Shown here: positions 16,633 to 26,161 of the stretch, piece after piece
Numbering within the stretch: position 1 is the first letter of the stretch
How the letters are laid out: every line of letters begins with the position of its first letter
Assembly (NCBI RefSeq): GCF_030161395.1
Contig: NZ_BSST01000001.1
Location: 310,001-374,000, forward strand
From: Thalassotalea insulae
GTDB taxonomy: Bacteria; Pseudomonadota; Gammaproteobacteria; Enterobacterales; Alteromonadaceae
Direction of reading: 5' to 3'
Length of the DNA stretch: 64,000 nt
Translations under genes and position numbers: made by a program
Notes under the pieces: generated by a model
Seen by the model: the letters and a program-made list of their open reading frames with translations, nothing else
Databases searched by the model: none
Told to the model about the DNA's origin: nothing

Positions 16633-17664
16633 TTATACCAATTTAGACGATTTTCGCACCATAAGCTCAATATCAACCACTTCAGAATTTGCTTGCTGAC
16701 CATTAAATTGTCTAACTAACTGCTCAACCATAATTTCTGCAGCTGCCTTAGTATTTTGTTTTACTGTCGTTAATGCTGGATGTAACAACTCTGCCATCGC
16801 AATATCGTCAAACCCAACGATGCTGACATCACCAGGAATACTGATATAACGCTCTTTCAGTGCTTTCATTGCGCCAAGCGCTACCATGTCACTGGTGGCG
16901 ACTATGCCATCAAAGTGCAGCCCTTTACTAAGAATTTCTGCAGCGATTTTATCATATGCCGCCTTACTAGTGATATCGCACGATAGCGTTAATTCAAGTT
17001 CAAACGGCAAACCAGCCTCCTGCAGAGCACGTTGATAGCCTTTATAACGTTCACTCATTTCCGCATGTTCAGGATCGCCAAGAAAGGCAATACGTTGGCA
17101 ACTCCCATTTACTAAGTGTTGAGTGGCCAGGTAACCGCCTAACTCATTATTACTGCCAACAACGGCATAATTTGCCTGCCTTTTTGGATCGCCCCACACG
17201 ACTAGAGGAGCGCCGGATTGTGCCACCTGCTCAACTTTACTGGTACTTTTACCCTGACCTATCACAATAATGCCATCCGCTCTGGAGCTATTGATAAAAT
17301 AATTACTCCAGTCTTCGGTCGCCATTAAAGAATTTGACAATAACAACTCATAGCCACGTTGATTCAGTGCCTGGTTTAAATCACCCACCACTTTTAATAG
17401 AAACGGATCGCTAATACTTTGATCTGTACTACTGGTTAAATTTAGGATCACCGCAACCACATTGGTTTTTTGGGTACGTAAGCGACTAGCCGCCCGATTC
17501 AAACTAAAGTTATGCTCTTTGGCTAAGGCCTGTAATTTCTCACGGGTTTCCTTTTTTATCAATGGGTTATCATTTAGTGCCCGAGAAACCGTTGATATAG
17601 AAACCCCCGCTAATTTAGCTAATCCAGCCAGAGTTAATTTATTGTCATTTGCCAATGAAAGCAC
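16633..17664 (-). CDS. LacI-family repressor of the trehalose locus
   Basis: A 343-residue regulator. The N-terminal helix-turn-helix LAGLAKLAGVSISTVSRALN and hinge helix ending AASRLRTQKTNVVAVI are standard for LacI proteins, followed by a periplasmic-binding-protein-like sensor domain (SRADGIIVIGQ, FDGIVATSDMVALGAMKAL, SIVGFDDIAMAELLHPALTT). The three TGCAAACGTTTGCA-type palindromes at 16581, 17741 and 17766 are its expected targets, so it would control permease/trehalase and the TonB receptor and probably itself. The inducer is inferred to be trehalose or a derivative. Confidence 0.88.
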   Translation of the reverse strand: MLSLANDNKLTLAGLAKLAGVSISTVSRALNDNPLIKKETREKLQALAKEHNFSLNRAASRLRTQKTNVVAVILNLTSSTDQSISDPFLLKVVGDLNQALNQRGYELLLSNSLMATEDWSNYFINSSRADGIIVIGQGKSTSKVEQVAQSGAPLVVWGDPKRQANYAVVGSNNELGGYLATQHLVNGSCQRIAFLGDPEHAEMSERYKGYQRALQEAGLPFELELTLSCDITSKAAYDKIAAEILSKGLHFDGIVATSDMVALGAMKALKERYISIPGDVSIVGFDDIAMAELLHPALTTVKQNTKAAAEIMVEQLVRQFNGQQANSEVVDIELMVRKSSKLV

Positions 17665-17740
17665 ACCTTTAAATAGAAATTAATTATTACTGCGCCGAAT
17701 TATTACATAGTTAGCAGGTAATGCAATGTCATAATCGGAA

Positions 17741-17760
17741 AAAAGCAAACGTTTGCATTT
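17741..17760. promoter_or_regulatory. LacI-family operator, receptor-distal site
   Basis: AAAAGCAAACGTTTGCATTT contains the 12-bp palindrome GCAAACGTTTGC at 17745-17756. Its centre is 23 bp from that of the next site, about two helical turns, which suits cooperative binding. Confidence 0.85.
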
Positions 17761-17765
17761 TACTA

Positions 17766-17781
17766 TTGCAAACGTTTGCAA
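17766..17781. promoter_or_regulatory. LacI-family operator, receptor-proximal site
   Basis: TTGCAAACGTTTGCAA is a perfect 16-bp palindrome about 95 bases before the receptor start codon at 17875, in the intergenic region shared with the divergent lacI-type gene. Confidence 0.87.
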
Positions 17782-17874
17782 AACTAATTATATTGCAAAT
17801 GGGGAAGAAAACGACATTGATAAAATTATTATCCAATAGTGGAACTGCTACTATTGGCACAGGGGAGAAAAAAC

Positions 17875-20199
17875 ATGACGAATAGATTTAAATTATCTTC
17901 TATCGCAATCGCCTTGGCATTAGGTTGTCAAACCACTTATGCCATTGCTGATGAACAAGCAACCAAAAAACACCAGGGTGAAGTAGAGAAAATTGTAGTA
18001 ACTGGTACGTTCAGTGGCAAAAGCGTCGCCAAAGAAGAAGCCAGTTTTGCCATCAGCTCATTTTCTGTAGACGATATTAAAAAACTCGCCCCAAAAAGTA
18101 CCGCAGACTTATTTAAAGCTGTACCCGGTATCTGGGCCGAAAGCTCCGGTGGTGTTTCAGGTGCCAACGTTTTTGTTCGTGGCTTCCCCGGTGGTGGCGA
18201 TGCACCTTTTTTAACCGTTCAACTGCAAGGTGCACCGATTTTTCCACCACCAACCCTCTCTTTTCTAGAGAACTCTACCCTTTTCCGTCTCGATGCAACC
18301 GTTGAGTTTATGGAGGCGTTAAGAGGTGGTCCTAACCCTGTGCTATCTAACGGTCAACCAGGATTGACCACGAACTTTTTATTAAAAGAAGGTTCAGAAG
18401 ATAGTGAAGGTTTAATCAAATACTCCACTTCAGACTACGGCCTGCAGCGCATTGATGGTGTTTTTAGTGGCGAGCTTGCCGACGATCTCTATTTTATGGT
18501 CGGCGGTTATATTAAAAGTTCTCCAGGGGTACGCGATGCCGGATTTAATGCTGAGGAAGGCAAACAGTTCACTATCAACCTAACCAAACAACTGGATAAC
18601 GGTAAGATCAATTTTTACACCCGCCAAACCGATGACCACGGCGTCTGGTATCTGCCCTCACCGTTACAGGTCAATACGGTTGATAACGAATATACTCAAA
18701 TCGGCACCAAAAATCGTCAAGCAACTATTCAATACGGTGCTGACAACCACAGCGAAACTTTCGATTTTGGTAAAGGTCGTGGCTGGGATGGCAGCGTTTC
18801 TGGCGGTAGTGTTGATTTATCTTTACCCGGTAACTGGCAACTAGTCGATCGCTTTATCTACACCAAAGGCGACGCCGATACTTATGGCCTAGTTCCTAAT
18901 GGTGATGCCGTGACCTTAACCAGTGTTGCTAATAACGGCAGCAATGCCTGGGGAGCTGTTACTGGTGACGAATACAGCGGGGATACCTTAGTACAACAAA
19001 TCGGCCGTTGGGTGGTGAAGAAACAAATCGAAGCCTTTACTAACGATTTCGCTTTAACTAAAACCTTTGATAAAGGAACCTTTACCGCTGGCTTTTATCA
19101 CTCAACGTTTGAAGCAAAAGACTGGTGGGCATTAGGTAATCAAGCCTATCATGTGATCGAGTCAGGCGGTGAAATGCTGACCGGCATCGACTGTAATGAT
19201 AATGGTACCTTTGTTTTCAATGAAGACGGCAGCCCTAGTCTTGATGATAACGGTGAGCAAGAGTGGTTTGACGGCTGTGGCTGGAACTATGATATTAACA
19301 GTATCGGCGATGGTGAAACTCAGGCTTTATATGCGGCGCTATCTTACAATGTATCAAAAGAACTCACTTTAGATATTGGCCTGCGCAGCGAAAACCATCA
19401 AATTGAATACACGGTTGATGAAGGTCTAAATGGTAAGATTAGTAAGTCAGTGTCTTACGATGAAACCGAGCTTGCCTGGACAGTTGGCGCTAACTGGATG
19501 TTTACCAAAAAACAAGGCTTATTCGCCCGTATCAGTAACGGTAGCAAGATGCCATTTTTTGATGATTTCAGGGATAACTACGGCGCTTATCAAAGCGGTG
19601 AAGACCTGATTAAGGAAGTGACACAATATGAACTTGGCTACAAAATGGCCAGCGATAACTACGAGCTATATGCCACCACTTTCTTTAACGAAGTCAAAGG
19701 GGATACTTTCGTTCGTCAACCTGGCGCACCTGCAGAGATTTTAACTAACGAAGCTTATGGTATCGAAATAGATTTTAACTATTATAACGACAACGGCTTT
19801 TCCGTTAACCTAAACTCGACTATTCAGGAAACCGAAATTACCGAAAGTCCAGCAAACCAAGGCAATGAAGCACAGCGCCAACCAAGCTGGCAAGTACGGG
19901 TAACACCAAGCTACGACCTTGAATTTGACGACGGCATGTATGCCACTATTTACGGTACTCTTTCGGCGGTTGGTGATCGTTATGCCAATAATGAAAATAC
20001 CGTCACGTTAGATGGCTATGAAAAAATCGACCTTGGGATCATTTTTAACCTGACCGATGAAGTGCAAATGCAATTTGCCGTTAATAACCTAACCGATGAA
20101 GATGCGTTAACCGAAGGCGACCCACGCGACTCGTTATCATCTAACGGTCGTTATATCCTGCCAAGAACGATAGACTTTAGCGTCAGCTATCAATTCTAA
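17875..20199 (+). CDS. TonB-dependent receptor of the trehalose locus
   Basis: A 774-residue outer-membrane protein. I start at 17875 behind GGGGAGAAAAAAC; the upstream in-frame ATG at 17839 lacks a ribosome site. After a signal peptide ending near TTYAIA comes a plug domain (EKIVVTGTFSGKSVAKEEAS, ADLFKAVPGIWAESSGGVSG, NVFVRGFPGGG) and a beta barrel ending IDFSVSYQF with the terminal Phe needed for outer-membrane assembly. Location, shared operators and divergent orientation make trehalose, or a trehalose-containing oligosaccharide, the likely cargo. Transcription ends at a strong terminator 20 bases downstream. Confidence 0.85.
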   Translation: MTNRFKLSSIAIALALGCQTTYAIADEQATKKHQGEVEKIVVTGTFSGKSVAKEEASFAISSFSVDDIKKLAPKSTADLFKAVPGIWAESSGGVSGANVFVRGFPGGGDAPFLTVQLQGAPIFPPPTLSFLENSTLFRLDATVEFMEALRGGPNPVLSNGQPGLTTNFLLKEGSEDSEGLIKYSTSDYGLQRIDGVFSGELADDLYFMVGGYIKSSPGVRDAGFNAEEGKQFTINLTKQLDNGKINFYTRQTDDHGVWYLPSPLQVNTVDNEYTQIGTKNRQATIQYGADNHSETFDFGKGRGWDGSVSGGSVDLSLPGNWQLVDRFIYTKGDADTYGLVPNGDAVTLTSVANNGSNAWGAVTGDEYSGDTLVQQIGRWVVKKQIEAFTNDFALTKTFDKGTFTAGFYHSTFEAKDWWALGNQAYHVIESGGEMLTGIDCNDNGTFVFNEDGSPSLDDNGEQEWFDGCGWNYDINSIGDGETQALYAALSYNVSKELTLDIGLRSENHQIEYTVDEGLNGKISKSVSYDETELAWTVGANWMFTKKQGLFARISNGSKMPFFDDFRDNYGAYQSGEDLIKEVTQYELGYKMASDNYELYATTFFNEVKGDTFVRQPGAPAEILTNEAYGIEIDFNYYNDNGFSVNLNSTIQETEITESPANQGNEAQRQPSWQVRVTPSYDLEFDDGMYATIYGTLSAVGDRYANNENTVTLDGYEKIDLGIIFNLTDEVQMQFAVNNLTDEDALTEGDPRDSLSSNGRYILPRTIDFSVSYQF

Positions 20200-20218
20200 C
20201 TTTTATCTAATTTATCAA

Positions 20219-20247
20219 AAGGCGTACTGATAAAGTACGCCTTTTTT
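20219..20247 (+). terminator. Terminator after the TonB receptor
   Basis: GGCGTAC, loop TGATAAA, GTACGCC followed by six T: a compact 7-bp stem with a good T run and A-rich upstream side, so it may also serve the opposite strand. Confidence 0.85.
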
Positions 20248-20276
20248 ATTGATACTGACATATAAAAAATAGACAA

Positions 20277-21380
20277 TTATTGCGATGTGTCTGTCGCCAC
20301 CGATTCACAAGCACCAAGCGCACTTTCTCGCACCGAGCAGGCTAAAAACGCCTCTGGGCCAATACCGATATATTTGTCTCCTTGCTTTACCTGACCCGCA
20401 ATTAAATCTTTATACCATTCCATCCACGGCGGTGAATAATTATAGGCCCCAGCCGCATGCACTACCTGATCATCCTGTTTAGGCATGGTATAGCCCCGAT
20501 CCGGGAAAAACCATTCTGCCGTGGTATGTAGCCATTCATGAATATACATCCCAGGGTCGGTATCACCTTTTTTTGACGCATCGATAGTGCCCTGAACATC
20601 ATCATAATAACGAATAGTAAAATATGAAGCATCGGCATTCAGCACCCGATAGTCATACCAGGCAATCCCCTTAAAATCATCGATATAGCAACTTTCACTG
20701 TTGCCAGCACCACCGCGAAAAAACGTAACAATTAAATCATAATCTCCTTTATGAACATCGTTCAGGTAGCCATCGATAATATCAGGGGTGATCAAGTTTT
20801 CATCGCTTAAGGTCACAACTTCGTGGCTGATATCCCTGCGATCAAACTGCCACTGCATGGTGTTATAACTGTAACCTTCGACCCGCTGGTTAAAGCTCCA
20901 GGTAAAAAAATCAAACCCTGCGTCTAATTCCTGCTGAGAATATTCGCTAATACAGTTGCCGTTCGGTGATCTCACCTGATTGACTCCAATAAATAACGCC
21001 TGCCAGACTTTCGCTTGTTGCTGATGCACTGCATTTAATGCAAGCGTCAACGGCTCACTGCCAGAAATAAGAGTTACCGAGGTTTTTAAATACTGGCGCG
21101 ACTGTGCTAACCCTACTCCTATGTTGTACTCACCTGGTGCTAATAACAACTCAGCTGGGGTTACTTGACCACTAAAATCGCCATTCACATAAATGGCGCT
21201 ACCCGTTTCTGCTGCATCAATAGTGATACTAATTTCAGTACTCAGTGTAGGCTCTGCTATAGGCTGTTCTATAGCCTTGCTATCACTTTTACTACCACCA
21301 CAGCCAAATAAGAATATGGCTAGCAGCCATACAGTTAACTGGCGATAAGGTATGCGCCCTTGATGATATTTTTCTTTCAT
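20277..21380 (-). CDS. Lipoprotein with PEGA-like domain and a metalloprotease-like HEWLH motif
   Basis: About 367 residues from the ATG at 21380, which follows GAGGGTA; the ORF is open 16 codons further upstream. The signal peptide ends in the lipobox LFGC, giving a lipid-anchored protein. Residues about 45-110 resemble a PEGA domain (ETGSAIYVNGDFSGQVTPAE, then LLLAPGEYNIGVG). The C-terminal half contains YIHEWLHTTAEWFFPDRGY, whose HEWLH fits the zinc-protease HExxH pattern, in a well-structured Trp/Tyr-rich domain. I do not recognise a named family. A zinc peptidase or a carbohydrate-active domain is possible. A structured leader precedes it. Confidence 0.6.
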   Translation of the reverse strand: MKEKYHQGRIPYRQLTVWLLAIFLFGCGGSKSDSKAIEQPIAEPTLSTEISITIDAAETGSAIYVNGDFSGQVTPAELLLAPGEYNIGVGLAQSRQYLKTSVTLISGSEPLTLALNAVHQQQAKVWQALFIGVNQVRSPNGNCISEYSQQELDAGFDFFTWSFNQRVEGYSYNTMQWQFDRRDISHEVVTLSDENLITPDIIDGYLNDVHKGDYDLIVTFFRGGAGNSESCYIDDFKGIAWYDYRVLNADASYFTIRYYDDVQGTIDASKKGDTDPGMYIHEWLHTTAEWFFPDRGYTMPKQDDQVVHAAGAYNYSPPWMEWYKDLIAGQVKQGDKYIGIGPEAFLACSVRESALGACESVATDTSQ

Positions 21381-21449
21381 TACCCTCAAAACCTTCTGCT
21401 GATAGCAATGGAATAAAAAATTGCTCATTTGACGAGCGTTAAAAGGCTT

Positions 21450-21553
21450 AGAGCTACAGGTTTTATGCTTTGTGCAAAACCTGAGCAGATTAGCCGTTTA
21501 AACTCGCCCTTGGAAGCTTATTAGGAAAGTGAAAACTTCCCTGACGTAGCTCT
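21450..21553 (-). other. Structured leader candidate before the PEGA lipoprotein
   Basis: Arms AGAGCTAC (21450-21457) and GTAGCTCT (21546-21553) close an 8-bp stem that encloses two further hairpins: AGGTTTT with AAAACCT (21458-21482) and GGAAG with CTTCC (21511-21540). This resembles a multi-helix junction lying 70 bases before the start codon on the minus strand. It does not match a riboswitch class I can name. Confidence 0.4.
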
Positions 21554-21718
21554 GAAGTGACTAATTCTTTCTATCCACTGCTATTTATTAATCGCCTTTC
21601 AGGGCGAAGAAATAACCAAGATAATGACTTGATCAACAGGCATCAAGCATAAGCTATTGAAAGTATTGTTTTTCAGGAACATAAAAATGATTTGCAGGAA
21701 AATGTGAACGATAGTTAT

Positions 21719-24370
21719 TTACAGCTCTGACGATACCTGATGTAAAATATCAAGTAGTTGGTATTTATCCAAGGGTTTAGCGAGATAGCCGTCAAATACC
21801 GCTTTAAATTGTGCTTTATCCGCAGCAAAGGCATTCGCGGTTAATGCTATCACTAATTGATGAGCATTTATCTCCTTTATTTGCTGGCAAGCCTGCATTC
21901 CGTCCATTTCTGGCATCTGAATATCCATAAATATAAGAGCTGGCGAGCATGCCTTAAACTGCTTCACTGCCTCGACGCCATTATTTGCTATCACCAACTC
22001 AGCATGAGTGGGCTTAAGCATTGCTGCTGCAACTACCTGATTAATTTTATTGTCTTCTGCAATTAAAATTGTCTTACCTGTTAAATCAGGAAAATCCAGC
22101 TGCTCTACCTGCTCGGATGTTTTTGGCGCTTGTGCCGGCTTTAACGGTATTTCAACGGTAAAGACACTGCCCTGTCCTTCGGTACTGGTTACAGAAATAC
22201 GTCCCGCCATTAAACGTACTAATGAACGAGTAATGGCTAAACCTAGCCCAGTGCCTCCATATTTTCGAGTGGTAGAGCTATCCGCCTGTTCAAAACGCTC
22301 AAATAATCGCTGTAGCGCCTCAGGGGCAATACCGATGCCAGTGTCGGTGAGCACAAAGCGCATCACCTGCTCACCTATTAATGACACCGCTAAGGTAACA
22401 CTACCTTGTTGGGTAAATTTAATCGCATTCGCAATCAAATTAAGAAAAATCTGTCGTATTCTCACCTCATCGCCAATCCAATACTGATTGTCGATATCGT
22501 AATTAAACCTTAGTTCTATTCCTCGCTCTTTTGCCGATAATAATAAATCCGAATGTAAATGAACCAATAGTTCTTCAAGATTAAATATCGTTTGCTCAAG
22601 CGAAAGTTTACCGGCTTCAATTTTAGAAAAATCTAAAATATCATTAATAATGGTGGTCAAAGCGTGAGTGGAATATAACGCTTTATCCAAAAAATCCTGA
22701 CTTTCTTGATTTAGTGGTTGTTCTTTTAATAGTTGTAGCGTACCAAATAAGCCATTCATCGGCGTACGAATTTCATGACTCATATTCGCCAGAAAATCAG
22801 ATTTTGCTTGCGATGCCTGCTCCGCGGCTTCTTTTGCTTGTGCTAATGCCGCCTCATGTTGCAATTGTTCTGTTAAATCATAAGCAATACCTAAGAAGCC
22901 CACTAATTGCTCTTGTTCATTAAACAAGGCAGTGACACTTAACTTAACGGCAATATGTCTGCCCTGCTTATCAACATAGGTCCACTGATTAATATCAGAT
23001 TTTCCTTGTTTTGCTTTGATAACAAAAACCTCAAAACCTGGTGTCACCGGCATGCTCAATTCTTTGGTTAACACTTGAGCTCGCGCAATAACTTCTTGTT
23101 CAAGGTGAAATACCGCAGGGCTTGCTTTACCTATCATTTCCTGTGCTTGATAACCGAGTAATTGCTCTGCTGCCGGATTAAACACGGTAATAATACCCGC
23201 TTCATTTGTTGCAATAATGGCGTAACTGGCACTGTTTAATATACTGCGCTGTAATCGACTAATTTCAGCAATTTTATCAGTGCGTTGCGCCACTTCTTGT
23301 TCTAATTTTATATTAGCAACTTCCAGCGCCTTTTCTTGAGTTTGTGATAATTGAATTTTTTGCGCCGCCTGTTGTGCTCTGCGATTAAACATTAATTGAA
23401 TAATGAAAGTAACCAGCAAGCACAACAAGGTTAATAACACGCTACTTAACATTTCCTGATAACGATTTGGCAAATTTAAATGTTCAATAAATTCATGATT
23501 TGCGCGCAAGGTAATTTTCCATGTCCGGCCAAATAAATCGATACTGTTTTCAGTAAAATAATCCGTCGTATATTCAGTGTGACCATATGTATAAAATTCA
23601 AGCGGTTCAACATCCGGCGCATCCACTATTGATAAATAGTTTTGATCTAACTCTGGTAATGATTTAAGTATTTCCTCAATTAATAAAGGTGCGTAGGTCC
23701 AACCGACTAACTGAGTTAATCGTTGCTCAGGTGTTGATGGTACGTCAGGCGTAAGGTATACCGGCAATAAAATTAAAAATCCTTGCTGTGCTTTTTGGTC
23801 CGCCTGCACTAACGTTATTGGCGCGCTTAAATATGCCTGATTATGTTTGCCCGCATTTAGCGCGGCTTCTCTTCGCATACTTTCAGAGCCTATGTCTAAA
23901 CCAATTGCCTGTAAATTTTGCTGCTCAGGAAAAATATACTGAATAATAAAGCGATCTTTTTGATGGTCGGCAAAGATCCCTAAATTAAACGTATTATCAG
24001 ATCGCTCAACTCTTGCCCGCATCACAAATTGTTCAACCTGTTCTGGTGGTATTTTCCTGATATAACCTATGCCTCTGGCACCGGGAAACTCTCGCTGATA
24101 ATTTCGGCTATTGGAATATTGTTCAACCTGCTGATAATTGACCTTATTAACGCCAATCGCATAAATAGCGCCTCGTAAACCGATCAGGCCATACTGATAG
24201 AGTTTTAAGCGTTCAAGAATACCTCTAGATAAAAAGCTCAGTCGAGTTTCCAAGGCGCGGTGAATGGCGTCATCAATTTTTTCTTGATGAGCTTGGTGGT
24301 TGGCATAGGTATAAAAGCCACCAATGACAGCAATTACCACCAATAACAGTATCTGCCGAATATAATCCAC
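21719..24370 (-). CDS. CHASE-domain hybrid sensor histidine kinase
   Basis: An 883-residue inner-membrane kinase. Order: transmembrane helix (about 5-22), periplasmic CHASE domain (about 60-260, with GARGIGYIRKIPPEQVEQF and PVYLTPDVPSTPEQRL), second helix (about 308-328), coiled coil, PAS domain (about 375-500), HisKA with H532 in NMSHEIRTPMNG, HATPase (DTGIGIAPEALQRLFERFEQ, KYGGTGLGLAI) and a C-terminal receiver with phospho-acceptor D816 (LIFMDIQMPEMDG) and K865. No partner regulator is adjacent. CHASE domains bind small molecules; the ligand is unknown. Confidence 0.9.
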   Translation of the reverse strand: MDYIRQILLLVVIAVIGGFYTYANHQAHQEKIDDAIHRALETRLSFLSRGILERLKLYQYGLIGLRGAIYAIGVNKVNYQQVEQYSNSRNYQREFPGARGIGYIRKIPPEQVEQFVMRARVERSDNTFNLGIFADHQKDRFIIQYIFPEQQNLQAIGLDIGSESMRREAALNAGKHNQAYLSAPITLVQADQKAQQGFLILLPVYLTPDVPSTPEQRLTQLVGWTYAPLLIEEILKSLPELDQNYLSIVDAPDVEPLEFYTYGHTEYTTDYFTENSIDLFGRTWKITLRANHEFIEHLNLPNRYQEMLSSVLLTLLCLLVTFIIQLMFNRRAQQAAQKIQLSQTQEKALEVANIKLEQEVAQRTDKIAEISRLQRSILNSASYAIIATNEAGIITVFNPAAEQLLGYQAQEMIGKASPAVFHLEQEVIARAQVLTKELSMPVTPGFEVFVIKAKQGKSDINQWTYVDKQGRHIAVKLSVTALFNEQEQLVGFLGIAYDLTEQLQHEAALAQAKEAAEQASQAKSDFLANMSHEIRTPMNGLFGTLQLLKEQPLNQESQDFLDKALYSTHALTTIINDILDFSKIEAGKLSLEQTIFNLEELLVHLHSDLLLSAKERGIELRFNYDIDNQYWIGDEVRIRQIFLNLIANAIKFTQQGSVTLAVSLIGEQVMRFVLTDTGIGIAPEALQRLFERFEQADSSTTRKYGGTGLGLAITRSLVRLMAGRISVTSTEGQGSVFTVEIPLKPAQAPKTSEQVEQLDFPDLTGKTILIAEDNKINQVVAAAMLKPTHAELVIANNGVEAVKQFKACSPALIFMDIQMPEMDGMQACQQIKEINAHQLVIALTANAFAADKAQFKAVFDGYLAKPLDKYQLLDILHQVSSEL

Positions 24371-24528
24371 CTGAAACTTAATAAACTCACTCCTTAAGTA
24401 GCAAAAGTTTTGTCGCTTGAGTTCTCAATCGCAAAACTTCATTCACTGAAGAAAATATAGCAAAGTTATCATCTATTTACAGTGAGAAGGTCAATATGTG
24501 CCCGGTAGATGGTAAATATTTTATCTAA

Positions 24529-25185
24529 CTATGAAAGCAAGGCGCCACCTGCAGCACTCAATAAGCCAATTAAACTGGCTTTTTCACTGACTTCTCCACC
24601 CAATTTATTCAACTGCTGACGAAACGTTAAGCTGTCATTAATAATTGCCTGTTGCTTATTTTTCTCACCAATAGTTGCCTGAATAATACGCTTAAACTCT
24701 CGCTCTGGATGCTCTAAATTCGCCACCACTAATTCAAACAACGCCATAGGTGATATTTTTAATAACTCACGATTAAAACCATACTCGATATTTCGACCAA
24801 CACTTTTGATTGCATGCTCCAATTCTCGTTGCTCAACCGGGTTTTCCACTGTAATAGTCACTTGCCCACCATCAAACTCGGGTTTCGCCATTTCCTCAGT
24901 AATTCGGGTAACAATAGTCGCCAATACAGCCTTATGATTAGCCGGCTTATATTTTAACGCCGCGTTAAGCCGTAATGATTTCACTTTAGATTCAGTAATC
25001 TTTAATTGATTAGCAAGATGATAATTAGACTTACCTTTAAGCTCTGCCGAAGCTGAAAGTAAGTGAAAAACGAGAATTTCAATTTCTGCTTTAGTCATAG
25101 CACCAAAGCCATGCGCCAAAAATCGTTCAACAAATTGTTGGCCAAATTGCTGATATTGCTCATCCGTTAACATCATTTTCATCAA
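24529..25185 (-). CDS. Hypothetical protein with a possible helix-turn-helix
   Basis: A 218-residue soluble protein I do not recognise. Residues about 40-78 (ELKGKSNYHLANQLKITES, then KVKSLRLNAALKY) look like a helix-turn-helix. The middle holds a short beta-rich stretch (GGQVTITVENPVEQRELEHA) and the C terminus a small hydrophobic patch (ASLIGLLSAAGGALLS). Start may be the first or the second Met of MMKMM. It lies between the hybrid kinase and an oxygenase on the same strand; no operon is evident. Confidence 0.5.
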   Translation of the reverse strand: MMKMMLTDEQYQQFGQQFVERFLAHGFGAMTKAEIEILVFHLLSASAELKGKSNYHLANQLKITESKVKSLRLNAALKYKPANHKAVLATIVTRITEEMAKPEFDGGQVTITVENPVEQRELEHAIKSVGRNIEYGFNRELLKISPMALFELVVANLEHPEREFKRIIQATIGEKNKQQAIINDSLTFRQQLNKLGGEVSEKASLIGLLSAAGGALLS

Positions 25186-25274
25186 ACTCCTAAAAATACA
25201 ATCGGGGTATTAAAAAACTATCAAGTTATCATTTAGTTCTTTTTATTAACAGTAATAGGTCATACGATAAAGCT

Positions 25275-25988
25275 TTATCGAGGAGGATCAATTTTACCGG
25301 CAACAGAGCAGTTGACTCTAAACCAGCCTGCGACAGAATATCGATCTCGATTAGCAGGCAATACCTCATGGGGAAACTCTTCACTCAGAAATATCACAAT
25401 AGTGCCATATAATGGGACTATTTTAAGTCCCTCTTTATCATACTCATTTTGATACAAGACTAACTCACCACCATCTGAATTAGTCCAGCCTGAATTCAAA
25501 TAAGTGACAATTGACAACACTCTATTCGCCTCACCTTTAAAGGCATCATAATGTCTTTTGTAGTAATCACCACTGGCATAGTGAGCAAAGTGACTTTCAA
25601 AAGAAAAGAGCCCTAAAAACAGTCGCTGATTTAAAAAGGTTTGTAATGCTGCGGCCCACTCGAGCCATAGCTTTCCCGCGTCTGATTCACCTGTGATCCA
25701 ACAAATCTCATCCGTTCTAACAAACTCATTTTGCAAATAATCATCGCCCCTGCCAATACCAGCATCGACATATTTATGGGTTGTTAAACTTTGCTGGTAG
25801 GCAAATAATGAATGTGAAATTTCTTCAGCTAAGGCACCAGGGCGAACGCTATAACCCTGTTTAATAATATCGTCTGCAATCAAGCCAAAAAGCGTATCAT
25901 CTATGGTGTTACCACCATCAGTAATCTGAAGTTGTTTTAACGCCGTCAATACGAATGTCCTATTATAGGTAACGGTTAAAACCGTCAA
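25275..25988 (-). CDS. 2-oxoglutarate/Fe(II)-dependent oxygenase (prolyl 4-hydroxylase-like)
   Basis: A 237-residue protein with the double-stranded beta-helix iron site of SM-20/PKHD-type hydroxylases: H and D in KRHYDAF, the distal His in EEFPHEVLP, and the 2-oxoglutarate-binding Arg in DRYSVAGWFRVN. VLSIVTYLNSGWTNSDGGEL is the usual core strand. Likely hydroxylates a protein or small molecule in the cytoplasm; the substrate is not known. No signal peptide. Confidence 0.8.
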   Translation of the reverse strand: MTVLTVTYNRTFVLTALKQLQITDGGNTIDDTLFGLIADDIIKQGYSVRPGALAEEISHSLFAYQQSLTTHKYVDAGIGRGDDYLQNEFVRTDEICWITGESDAGKLWLEWAAALQTFLNQRLFLGLFSFESHFAHYASGDYYKRHYDAFKGEANRVLSIVTYLNSGWTNSDGGELVLYQNEYDKEGLKIVPLYGTIVIFLSEEFPHEVLPANRDRYSVAGWFRVNCSVAGKIDPPR

Positions 25989-26161
25989 AAAGAAATGAGC
26001 TCAAATTTCCACTGACGAGTAAAAAAGAGCGAATAGCTATTCAATCGAGTTTTACCGCAGCATGATACGACAAAGGAAACTCAATCATTGTAAAACAATC
26101 GTTTCCTTTATTAGAATAGCGAGCGAGATATAGCATGACAAAGCACTAATGTCTCTATTTA

